This document shows, piece after piece, positions 16,478 through 23,403 of a DNA stretch of 33,013 bases. The notes below the pieces were generated by a model. It was given only the letters and a program-made list of their open reading frames with translations, had not been told where the DNA came from and made no database searches. The stretch spans positions 1-33,013 of the forward strand of contig CANREP010000022.1 in assembly GCA_947629685.1 (NCBI GenBank), read 5' to 3'. The translations under genes and the position numbers were made by a program. This stretch comes from an uncultured Phascolarctobacterium sp. (GTDB lineage Bacteria; Bacillota; Negativicutes; Acidaminococcales; Acidaminococcaceae). Positions within the stretch are counted from its first letter, which is position 1. Each line of letters starts with the position of its first letter.

Positions 16478-17085
16478 GGCCGGATAACCGCAGATGCCTG
16501 CAGCATTTTTTCAGTAATTACGTACATATTGGTTACAGAGCCGACCTGCAGCTTTTCGGTTAAACCGTAATGATTCAGGCAGGTACCACAAGTCAGGATT
16601 TCCACGCCCTGGGCTTCCAGCGACTTAAAATCCTCCAGCGCCGGCGAATCCTCGCAAGTCAGCTTAGCGCCGCCGTTATACAGCAAAATTGTTTTTGGCA
16701 GTTCGTCCTGCTGGGTCAGCGCAAAAATAAAGCCTTTCATCAAAAGAGCACCCAATACATCGTCGCCGCTGCCCATTTTATCCGAAGAGATAACAACAAC
16801 CTTATTTTTCCTGCTGTCTGGAATGCACAGCTCCGGCACTTCCACGGCTTCCGATTCCTCAGCTGCTGCACCGACAGTCAAAAGCACCTGATATTTTCTA
16901 TCTTCCAGCTTCTCACTCTTTACGCCGTAGCCTTTCTGATTAGCCATCTTGGTCAAATTCTGCACGGCGATTTCATTATCGACCAGCACGCACACCTGAC
17001 CGCTGCCGTTCAGCTCCTTAATCGCATTTTTTGTTTTCACTACAGGAATCGGACACGCATCTCCCAAAGCATTGACTTGCAGCAT
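16474..17085 (-). CDS. yedF: YedF-family sulfurtransferase-like selenium metabolism protein
   Basis: 203 residues, two domains. Residues 1-75 are a TusA-like domain with the CPxP motif (C11-P-I-P14) that carries persulfide or perselenide in this fold. Residues about 90-200 are a DsrE/F-like domain with ILLYNGGAKLTCEDSPALED and EILTCGTCLNHYGL; the paired cysteines in TCGTC could be redox active. The fusion is characteristic of selenium metabolism loci. It probably relays selenium between the desulfurase and SelD; this is inference from family and position. ATG follows AAAGGAGAG. Confidence 0.92.
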   Translation of the reverse strand: MLQVNALGDACPIPVVKTKNAIKELNGSGQVCVLVDNEIAVQNLTKMANQKGYGVKSEKLEDRKYQVLLTVGAAAEESEAVEVPELCIPDSRKNKVVVISSDKMGSGDDVLGALLMKGFIFALTQQDELPKTILLYNGGAKLTCEDSPALEDFKSLEAQGVEILTCGTCLNHYGLTEKLQVGSVTNMYVITEKMLQASAVIRP

Positions 17086-17100
17086 CTTTCTCTCTCCTTT

Positions 17101-18129
17101 TTACAGTACATATATTTCTTTTTCTCGCTGTTCAACAATCTCGCCTACGATTGCAGCAGGCATTCCCGCCTGGCGCAGTTCCTGCAGCGCTGCCTCGGCG
17201 CACTCCGGCGCTACCGCTGCCAGCAGCCCGCCGGAAGTCTGCGGGTCAAACAGCACTTCTTCCATAGCAAAGGGTATATTTTCAAACTGAACAAATTTTT
17301 CCGTATGGTTCCTGTTGCGCTGCGCTGCCGCCGTCAGTAAAAATTCGTCGGCATAGGCCAGCGCCGCCTCTATCACCGGCACCTGCCCGGACTGGACGAG
17401 ACAGGAAAGCCTGCCGTCCATCATCTCATGCAAATGCCCTAAGAAACTGAAACCGGTTACGTCTGTGCAGGCGTGAACTGTATATTTGCGCAGGATTTCT
17501 GCGGCATATTTATTAAGTTTAGTCATGGATGCGATAGCTTCCGCCATGGCTTCAGCAGAAGCTTCGCCGACCCGGTTAGCCGTACAGATAATACCCACGC
17601 CCAGCTTCTTAGTCAGAATCAGCTTATCACCTGGCTGACCGCTGTTGTTGGTATATATCCGGCGCGGGTCGATAAGTCCCATCACCGAAAGTCCGTACTT
17701 GACGTCACTGTCAGCAATGGAATGCCCGCCAGCCAGCGTACCGCCTGCTTCCATAACCTTGTCCGCGCCGCCGCGCATAATCTCGCCCAAAATATTGAGA
17801 TCCATAGCTTCCGGGAAACAAACGATATTGAGCGCTGTCCTGACCTCGCCGCCCATAGCATAAATATCGCTTAAAGCATTAGCTGCAGCTATCTGTCCAA
17901 AGATATAAGGATCATCGACCATGGGCGGAAAAAAATCCAGCGTCTGAACTACGGCCAGGTCGTCAGCCACTTTATAAACAGCCGCGTCATCCTTGCTGTC
18001 ATAACCTACTAACAGAGCCGGATCTGCGGGTCCTTTCGGCAGTTTTTCGAGAATATGGCTCAAAATTCCGGCTCCTAATTTCGCCGTACAGCCGCCTTTA
18101 CAAAAGACTATTTTTTCTTGTTCACTCAC
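17101..18129 (-). CDS. selD: Selenide, water dikinase (selenophosphate synthase)
   Basis: 342 residues, full length. The N-terminal catalytic pair is C14 and K17 in GGCTAK; the cysteine is encoded by TGT, so this is the Cys form and not a selenoprotein. ATP/metal-binding segments include [60 protein letters not shown] and DPQTSGGLL. It makes selenophosphate from selenide and ATP. The GTG start lies within the end of yqeC, with GGAG nine bases upstream. selA, selB, the Sec tRNA and the selenouridine synthase gene are absent from the window, so its product may serve the molybdenum hydroxylase. Confidence 0.96.
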   Translation of the reverse strand: MSEQEKIVFCKGGCTAKLGAGILSHILEKLPKGPADPALLVGYDSKDDAAVYKVADDLAVVQTLDFFPPMVDDPYIFGQIAAANALSDIYAMGGEVRTALNIVCFPEAMDLNILGEIMRGGADKVMEAGGTLAGGHSIADSDVKYGLSVMGLIDPRRIYTNNSGQPGDKLILTKKLGVGIICTANRVGEASAEAMAEAIASMTKLNKYAAEILRKYTVHACTDVTGFSFLGHLHEMMDGRLSCLVQSGQVPVIEAALAYADEFLLTAAAQRNRNHTEKFVQFENIPFAMEEVLFDPQTSGGLLAAVAPECAEAALQELRQAGMPAAIVGEIVEQREKEIYVL

Positions 18130-18829
18130 TCTGCCACGCTCCTCTCACCCAGATATCCTCTTTCTTTATCCCATGCTGCCGCAGCAGCGCGCATATCTCA
18201 GCAGCCCTTGCTGCCGCAGCAGCTGTGTCGCATTTATTAAAGACAGGATAAAATTTTCTCCCGTCAACATCCTTCCTGAGACCAAGTTCGGAAGTCATAA
18301 TATACGCCAAATCCTCCGCCGTCAGTAAATGGCTGCCATCGCAGCCAAGCAGCTTCTGCACCAGTTCCGCCCGCAAACAGGCTTGCTCTACAGTCTGACC
18401 CAGCGCGTCAAGTCCTAAAACGCCGATTACAATATCGCACTGGGGCAAAAGCACTGGCTCATGCGCAGCCGGAACCTTACAGGGCCTGCCTTTAGCGCCG
18501 TCCGCTTCCAGCAAAGTAATATCCGCTAACTGCATATACTTTGCCAATACGTTAGGCTCCGGCATCCGCAGTTTTCCAGCATCTTCCGCCTGTCTGCCGC
18601 AGACGGCGTAGCTGCCGCGCTGCCACAAAGACTGCAGCTGCTGCAAATTTGCTGCGTAGACAGCTTTCGGCGGCTTATAAATATGTGTCGTCGTAGCTAT
18701 CAATACCCTTTTGCCTTTACTGCTCAGATACTCAGCCAGCTCGTACATTATCGTCGTCTTGCCGCCGGCGCCGACGATGGCTGCCACGTGTTTAGCGCCA
18801 TCCAGCAAGTTCCATACTTTTATCTGCAT
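18122..18829 (-). CDS. yqeC: YqeC-family putative selenium-dependent hydroxylase accessory protein
   Basis: 235 residues. The N-terminal P-loop is GAGGKTT at 20-26, followed by [53 protein letters not shown] in the middle and PVFNKCD near residue 200 are typical. The family is a P-loop NTPase known only by its tie to SDMH loci. NTP-dependent insertion of selenium or cofactor is a reasonable hypothesis but unproven. The gene begins 11 bp after the FAH-family gene and overlaps selD by 8 bp. The Shine-Dalgarno site is weak, so translation may depend on coupling. Confidence 0.9.
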   Translation of the reverse strand: MQIKVWNLLDGAKHVAAIVGAGGKTTIMYELAEYLSSKGKRVLIATTTHIYKPPKAVYAANLQQLQSLWQRGSYAVCGRQAEDAGKLRMPEPNVLAKYMQLADITLLEADGAKGRPCKVPAAHEPVLLPQCDIVIGVLGLDALGQTVEQACLRAELVQKLLGCDGSHLLTAEDLAYIMTSELGLRKDVDGRKFYPVFNKCDTAAAAARAAEICALLRQHGIKKEDIWVRGAWQSE

Positions 18830-18840
18830 CTTCTGCCTGG

Positions 18841-19749
18841 TTATTTTACCGTATTTTCCAGCCTGCCGATTTTTTCAATCTCACAGACCACGGTATCGCC
18901 GCTGTGCAGGAATGTAGGCGGCTGCATTCCCATTCCGACTCCTGCCGGCGTGCCTGTGGCGATAATCGTACCTGCCTGCAGCGTCATCCCTTGCGACAGC
19001 TCGGCAATAGCGCCGGCTACCGTCTGCATCATATATTTTGTATTGCTGGACTGGCGCAGCTGTCCGTTAACATAACAGCTGATATCAAGATCCTGCACGT
19101 CTTCAATCTCATCGGCAGTAACGATGCAGGGGCCCATAGGCGTAAAACCGTCCAGGCTCTTACCGCGATACCACTGTTTATGCCTGGTCTGCAGGTTTCT
19201 CGCGCTGACATCATTGATAACCGTATAGCCGAAGACATATTCTTCAGCCTGCTCTTTGCTCACATCTTTAGCGTCTTTACCCAAAATAACGCCTAATTCC
19301 GCTTCATAGTCCAGACTGTCTACTAATCCCTCATAAGCAGGAATAAAATCGCCAGACCCAGTTGCCATGCTCACGCGCTTGGAAAAATAAATCGTATAGG
19401 GGCGTTCTCCGCCAAAGGCTTCATCAGAAAACCTGCCTGCTTCCTGCGCATGAGCGTCATAATTGATGCCCAGGCAGATAACATCCTGCCGCGGGTGCAC
19501 AATAGGAGCGCACAGCTTTACGTCAGCAAGCGCTACCAGCGCTCCCTGCAGAGCGTCAGTATTTTTTCCCAAGAGCTGTAACTGCGCCATTTCTTCTTTT
19601 CCCCAAGCGCATATCAGCTCGTTCATATCCCGGTATGCCAGCCTGCCGCTCAGCTTCTGCAGCATATTCAGCCTGTAGGCTGCTCCGTCATCGGCAAAGG
19701 CTACAAGGATTTCCTGTATTCCGTTGATTTCTGCCGTATAAAATTTCAT
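18841..19749 (-). CDS. Fumarylacetoacetate hydrolase (FAH)-family protein
   Basis: 302 residues. The C-terminal FAH domain begins near residue 75 (VICLGINYDAHAQEAG), with the metal ligands in LDYEAELGVILGK (two glutamates) and a conserved Asp later. GYTVINDVSARNLQ, KSLDGFTPMGP and IIATGTPAGVG complete the family pattern. Members include fumarylpyruvate and acylpyruvate hydrolases, oxaloacetate decarboxylase and so-called ureidoglycolate lyases, and sequence alone does not choose among them. It heads the selenium gene block, with GGGGGA before the ATG, and may act on the hydroxylase product or a downstream carboxylic acid. This link is only contextual. Confidence 0.88.
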   Translation of the reverse strand: MKFYTAEINGIQEILVAFADDGAAYRLNMLQKLSGRLAYRDMNELICAWGKEEMAQLQLLGKNTDALQGALVALADVKLCAPIVHPRQDVICLGINYDAHAQEAGRFSDEAFGGERPYTIYFSKRVSMATGSGDFIPAYEGLVDSLDYEAELGVILGKDAKDVSKEQAEEYVFGYTVINDVSARNLQTRHKQWYRGKSLDGFTPMGPCIVTADEIEDVQDLDISCYVNGQLRQSSNTKYMMQTVAGAIAELSQGMTLQAGTIIATGTPAGVGMGMQPPTFLHSGDTVVCEIEKIGRLENTVK

Positions 19750-19863
19750 AAGTAATCCCCCATTTTCTTTATCTGCTTTACTGTACTTTTCTGCACAGAC
19801 TGTTATCTGCTTATAATTATACTATATTTTCTGCCGGCAAATAAATATATCCGCAGTTAATTT

Positions 19864-19881
19864 CTGCAACAGCCGTTGCAG
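19864..19881. promoter_or_regulatory. 18-bp palindrome in the divergent gap
   Basis: CTGCAAC-AGCC-GTTGCAG has perfect 7-base arms. It lies between the divergent FAH-family and YitT genes, some 25 bp upstream of a plus-strand extended -10 element, a suitable operator position. Confidence 0.35.
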
Positions 19882-19904
19882 CTATACCAAACCGCCGGAA
19901 ATTG

Positions 19905-19913
19905 TGATAAAAT
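19905..19913 (+). promoter_or_regulatory. Extended -10 promoter of the YitT gene
   Basis: TGA-TAAAAT matches the TGn-extended -10 pattern. No good -35 box is visible 17 bases upstream. The predicted leader is about 57 nt. Confidence 0.45.
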
Positions 19914-19976
19914 GCTGTCGATGTATTTTTTTACAGTCTTCCCGTTTTCCCGGGCAATAATCTTCAGGAGGCCTTT

Positions 19977-20843
19977 ATGAAATATCTGCAGTCATTGCTC
20001 CTTATCACCATAGGCAATTTTATCTGCGCCTTTGCCATCAACACCTTTATCATACATAATAACTTCATCATCGGCGGCGTTACCGGCTCGTCCATCATCG
20101 TCAATCATTTTTTCGGTCTGAACATATCCACCGTCATGTATATTATCAACAGCTGTCTGTTCGTGCTGGGTCTGTTTTTCCTTGGCAAAAAATTTGCTTT
20201 TTCAACCCTGCTTTCCAGTCTGCTGCTGCCGTTCTTTATATCGCTGTTCGAGCAGATGCACTGGCAGGATCAGCTGCTCCTTGACCCCTTTCTGGCCTGC
20301 GTGCTGGGCGGTATGCTTACCGGCGCAGGCAACGGCCTGATTATCCGGCAGGATGCCTCTACCGGCGGCTTTGATATTTTAGCACTGATTTTAAAAAAAT
20401 TCTTTGCCATCCCCGTACATATCACTGTTTATGTTATTGATACCGCTCTCATCCTCTGTATGCTGACTTTTTCCAATCTTACCCATCTGGTTTACGGTCT
20501 CATTACCACCTTCCTGCTTTCTTACGCCATGAACAGGGTACTGACCATGGGCAAGGCGCAGCTGCAGGTCATTATCATCTCCGCCCACTACGACGCTATC
20601 CGCCAGGCTCTGCTGCAAAAGCTGGATACCGGCGTAACCTTGCTGCACAGCCAGACAGGCCTGCAAACCCAGGAACTGGAAGTCATCCTGTCCATCATCC
20701 CCAACTATAAATTATCCCTGCTGAAGAAAACAGTTACGGGCATAGACCCCGCAGCCTTTATCACCGTGGCCGCAATTACCGACGTTGGCGGACGCGGCTA
20801 TACTTTAGCACGCAAACCAATTCCTCTTGAAGATACCATCTGA
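19977..20843 (+). CDS. YitT-family membrane protein (DUF161/DUF2179)
   Basis: 288 residues. About five membrane segments occupy the first 185 residues, with IIGGVTGSSIIVNHFFGLN and RQDASTGGFDILALILKKFF as the paired conserved loops of the family. The C-terminal cytoplasmic DUF2179 domain (about 200-280) includes QLQVIIISAHYDAIRQAL, TGVTLLHSQTG and DPAAFITVAAITDVGGRGY. The family is widespread in Firmicutes; transport is suspected but the substrate is unknown. Start ATG follows AGGAGG. The metallophosphoesterase gene follows 83 bp later on the same strand and may share the transcript. Confidence 0.9.
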   Translation: MKYLQSLLLITIGNFICAFAINTFIIHNNFIIGGVTGSSIIVNHFFGLNISTVMYIINSCLFVLGLFFLGKKFAFSTLLSSLLLPFFISLFEQMHWQDQLLLDPFLACVLGGMLTGAGNGLIIRQDASTGGFDILALILKKFFAIPVHITVYVIDTALILCMLTFSNLTHLVYGLITTFLLSYAMNRVLTMGKAQLQVIIISAHYDAIRQALLQKLDTGVTLLHSQTGLQTQELEVILSIIPNYKLSLLKKTVTGIDPAAFITVAAITDVGGRGYTLARKPIPLEDTI

Positions 20844-20926
20844 ACTTACGGTACTTGCCTTGAAGCCTGCTTCAAGCTGTACAATGACAATATGCCCTTT
20901 ATTCCTAAAATTAAGGAGCAAAATCC

Positions 20927-22018
20927 ATGCGCGTCGTCTTTTTTATCGGTTCTGTAGGTATCGTCCTCAGTTTAATTTCTTACATCTACTACAGACAAAA
21001 CTTTGGCTTTGCCAGAACACTGCCTTTTGCCCTCATCTATCTGGCGCTGGCATTTAACACCGTTATTTCCCGCCTGTTAGGCGAAAACACCCCAGCGCTG
21101 CTGCTGAAACTTTCCGCCTGGATGAGCGGTCTCTGGATAGCCTTTATCTATTATTCTTCCCTGCTGGCAATCCTCCATCTGCTGCTCTGGTGCTGCAGTA
21201 AGCTGACTCCCTGGCAGCTGCCGTCAGTTAAACTGGCTGCCGTCGGAGCCATCTTTATTATTACTTTTATCGGCTGGGGCGCTTACCGCGCTTTCCATCC
21301 TGTTATCCGCACGGAACACATTATAACAGACAAACTGCCCGCCGGCCAGCATACCAAAATAGTCCTGCTCAGCGATATCCATCTGGGACGCATCCTGGAA
21401 CGCAACTACGCTGAACATCTTGCAACCCGAGTGAATGAGCAAAATCCTGACCTTGTGCTTATTGCCGGGGATATACTGGATGAACGTATCACCTATGTCA
21501 TGCAGGAAGATGCACTGAAGCCATTTCAAAACATCTCTGCACCGCTGGGCATCTGGGCAGCCTACGGCAACCACGATTATTTAGACAGGCCTTCTGCCTG
21601 GCGGCAAATACTGGCAGCTAACAATATCAATGTACTGCAGGATGAAAGTCACTATATCGGCCAGCTCAAGCTTACCGGCCTGAACGATTACAGCAGAGGC
21701 GGCAACAGCAAGATGCTGACGGCACTCGGCAAAGACAATGCTTCCTATTACAGCATCCTGCTGGATCACCAGCCGCGGCGTATCCAGCCTGCCGCCGCAG
21801 CAGGCTACGACCTGTATCTTGCCGGCCATACGCATACAGGCCAGCTCTTTCCTAATCGTCTGGTAACACAGAGAATGTATCTGCTGGATTACGGACGCAA
21901 AGAATTCGGCAGTCTGACCGCTATTACCAGCAACGGCTACGGCTTCTGGGGCCTGCCCGTCCGTACCGAGCTTGCACCGGAAATCGTCGTCATCGACTTG
22001 CAAGGCATTCAATCATAA
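20927..22018 (+). CDS. Membrane-anchored metallophosphoesterase (YkuE/YaeI type)
   Basis: 363 residues. Three or four membrane segments lie in the first 120 residues; the catalytic domain follows. Metal-binding motifs are in order: D150-x-H152 in LLSDIHLGR, GD at 181-182, GNHD at 214-217, and GHTH at 300-303. The end GYGFWGLPVRTELAPEIVVIDL is typical of the family, some members of which are linked to cell-envelope phospholipid or UDP-diacylglucosamine hydrolysis, with others unassigned. The N-terminal membrane part suggests the catalytic domain faces the membrane surface. Start ATG follows AAGGAG; a strong terminator closes the unit. Confidence 0.9.
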   Translation: MRVVFFIGSVGIVLSLISYIYYRQNFGFARTLPFALIYLALAFNTVISRLLGENTPALLLKLSAWMSGLWIAFIYYSSLLAILHLLLWCCSKLTPWQLPSVKLAAVGAIFIITFIGWGAYRAFHPVIRTEHIITDKLPAGQHTKIVLLSDIHLGRILERNYAEHLATRVNEQNPDLVLIAGDILDERITYVMQEDALKPFQNISAPLGIWAAYGNHDYLDRPSAWRQILAANNINVLQDESHYIGQLKLTGLNDYSRGGNSKMLTALGKDNASYYSILLDHQPRRIQPAAAAGYDLYLAGHTHTGQLFPNRLVTQRMYLLDYGRKEFGSLTAITSNGYGFWGLPVRTELAPEIVVIDLQGIQS

Positions 22019-22025
22019 ATATACA

Positions 22026-22051
22026 AAGCCTTTGTCACATGACAAAGGCTT
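22026..22051 (+). terminator. Terminator after the metallophosphoesterase gene
   Basis: Arms AAGCCTTTGTC and GACAAAGGCTT form an 11-bp stem with an ACAT loop, 8 nt after the stop codon. The tail CTATTTTGCATTT is moderately T-rich. Confidence 0.8.
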
Positions 22052-22080
22052 CTATTTTGCATTTACATTTGTACCAACAT

Positions 22081-22109
22081 TTTACAAATGCAGGCCTATC
22101 TGTTATAAT
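22081..22109 (+). promoter_or_regulatory. Sigma-70 promoter of the YczE-like gene
   Basis: TTTACA and a perfect TATAAT are separated by 17 bases. The predicted start near 22116 leaves a leader of about 90 nt containing a hairpin. Confidence 0.8.
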
Positions 22110-22134
22110 AATAAATATACAACATAGCTAAATT

Positions 22135-22162
22135 AAAATTCCTTCGGGAATTTTTTATTTTT
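22135..22162 (+). terminator. Attenuator-like hairpin in the leader of the YczE-like gene
   Basis: Arms AAAATTCC and GGAATTTT form an 8-bp stem closed by a TTCG tetraloop. It is followed by TTATTTTTTTC. It lies between the promoter and the gene, so it would stop transcription before the coding region unless bypassed. Confidence 0.5.
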
Positions 22163-22206
22163 TCTGCAGCTTGACTGTAGTTTTTATTTTTTTAAGGGGG
22201 AATTAT

Positions 22207-22866
22207 ATGACACAAGTACATGCAAATCAACATTTAAAACCACGTATCATTATGTTTCTGTCCGGCATCTTCCTGATGACCTTCGGAATTGCGCTCTCCT
22301 GCAAAGCAGACCTGGGTACTTCACCTATTTCCAGCGTCCCCTGGGTTCTGAGCATGTTCCTGCCGCAAAGCGTCGGCAATCTTACTATTATAATGAATAT
22401 TATCATGATCCTGCTGCAGCCTTTAATTCTGCGGGCTCTCTATATACGCGAACTCATTGGTCAAATCATTACGACCCTGTTCTTCGGCACCAGTATAGAT
22501 TTTTCCATGCATCTTTTAGACTGGTTTACGCCTGATAATACCATTGAAAAATGGCTGGCCTGTTTATTAAGCATCGTCATCCTTGCTTTCGGCGTTTTTC
22601 TGGAAGTGCACGCCAACATCTTCCTTGTTGCCGGCGAAGGGGTGGTTAAAGTACTTTCTTTCGTTACCCGTAAAAAATTCAGTTTGATTAAAAACTGCTT
22701 CGATATTACACTGGTAGCCATCAGCATCGTTATCTCACTCTGTGAATTCCATGGTCTGAAAGGTATCGGCGCCGGTACTATCGCCGCAGCCATCCTCGTG
22801 GGCCGCATGGTCTATATTTACGAAAAAAATCTGCATTTCGTCAAAAAGTGGAAAGCAGAAAGCTGA
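22207..22866 (+). CDS. YczE/YyaS/YitT-family membrane protein
   Basis: 219 residues from the ATG at 22207, which has AAGGGGG upstream; earlier in-frame starts lack a ribosome-binding site. About six membrane segments are seen. The first helix region FLSGIFLMTFGIALSCKADLGTSPISSVPWVLS is the family signature (KADLGTSPISS), and FLEVHANIFLVAGEGVVKVLS plus FDITLVAISIVISL follow. The role of this family is unknown; a transporter-like function is often assumed. It is distantly related to the YitT gene 1.4 kb upstream but has a separate promoter. A strong terminator follows. Confidence 0.85.
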   Translation: MTQVHANQHLKPRIIMFLSGIFLMTFGIALSCKADLGTSPISSVPWVLSMFLPQSVGNLTIIMNIIMILLQPLILRALYIRELIGQIITTLFFGTSIDFSMHLLDWFTPDNTIEKWLACLLSIVILAFGVFLEVHANIFLVAGEGVVKVLSFVTRKKFSLIKNCFDITLVAISIVISLCEFHGLKGIGAGTIAAAILVGRMVYIYEKNLHFVKKWKAES

Positions 22867-22871
22867 TAAAC

Positions 22872-22907
22872 AAAATCCCGTACTGCAATAAAACAGTACG
22901 GGATTTT
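22872..22907. terminator. Bidirectional terminator between convergent genes
   Basis: Arms AAAATCCCGTACTG and CAGTACGGGATTTT form a 14-bp stem with an 8-nt loop. T-runs are present on both strands. It serves the YczE-like gene and, from the other side, the YbjN-like gene ending at 22915. Confidence 0.9.
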
Positions 22908-22914
22908 TTATTTT

Positions 22915-23346
22915 TCATTTCCAAATAAGTTGCATCAATTTTTTGTATTCACTATTCAGATTTCTGATAATTACCTCAAACATAGTGTAGAGCAAATCGC
23001 CATCAACTGTTCCATCCTTCAATAATACACAGCAATCTACCACTAAGGAGCCGTCGCCATCAAAATAGTACTTAAAGGATTTATAGGTTTTATTGAGAAT
23101 ATTCACTTCTTTCAATAATTCTGTTTCATTTTTATCGTTCAGTACCTTTGGTGCAACTAAAACTCGGATCATACCGTAAATACTACTGTCAAGTACAACG
23201 ATAGTAGGCAACTGCTGTCCATTGATTTCAATATTGGAACGGAAAACAACACTGTTTAACGTGTCACCTTTAATTTCATCAATAACAAAACAGGTAATAT
23301 TTTTTTCTTCTAAATAAGCTTTAAAAGCTTCTGCTTTACTGTTCAT
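22915..23346 (-). CDS. YbjN-like small cytoplasmic protein
   Basis: 143 residues, acidic, with no signal peptide or membrane segment. The alternating strands and helices (SVVFRSNIEINGQQLPTIVVLDSSIYGMIRVLVAP, then YKSFKYYFDGDGSLVVDCCVL and a C-terminal helix) resemble the YbjN/type III chaperone-like fold. This assignment rests on pattern only. It follows the adhesin gene by 57 bp with its own GGAGG, so it is probably co-transcribed. A chaperone-like role for the exported adhesin is possible but speculative. Codon use is more AT-rich than in the molybdenum block. Confidence 0.6.
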   Translation of the reverse strand: MNSKAEAFKAYLEEKNITCFVIDEIKGDTLNSVVFRSNIEINGQQLPTIVVLDSSIYGMIRVLVAPKVLNDKNETELLKEVNILNKTYKSFKYYFDGDGSLVVDCCVLLKDGTVDGDLLYTMFEVIIRNLNSEYKKLMQLIWK

Positions 23347-23365
23347 TTTATATCCTCCATTTTTG

Positions 23366-23396
23366 GCAGGTGTAGAATAATTTATCCTACACCTGC
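23366..23396 (-). other. Intercistronic hairpin between adhesin and YbjN-like gene
   Basis: Arms GCAGGTGTAG and CTACACCTGC form a perfect 10-bp stem with an 11-nt loop. On the minus strand no T-run follows, only CCAAAAATGGAGG leading into the next ribosome-binding site. It may stabilise the upstream mRNA or tune the gene ratio. Confidence 0.45.
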
Positions 23397-23403
23397 ATTT
23401 TTA

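Noticed and set aside
17101-18129. SelD as a selenoprotein
   Set aside because: The catalytic position is a TGT cysteine codon and the frame has no internal TGA. No selenocysteine codon was seen in the hydroxylase either.
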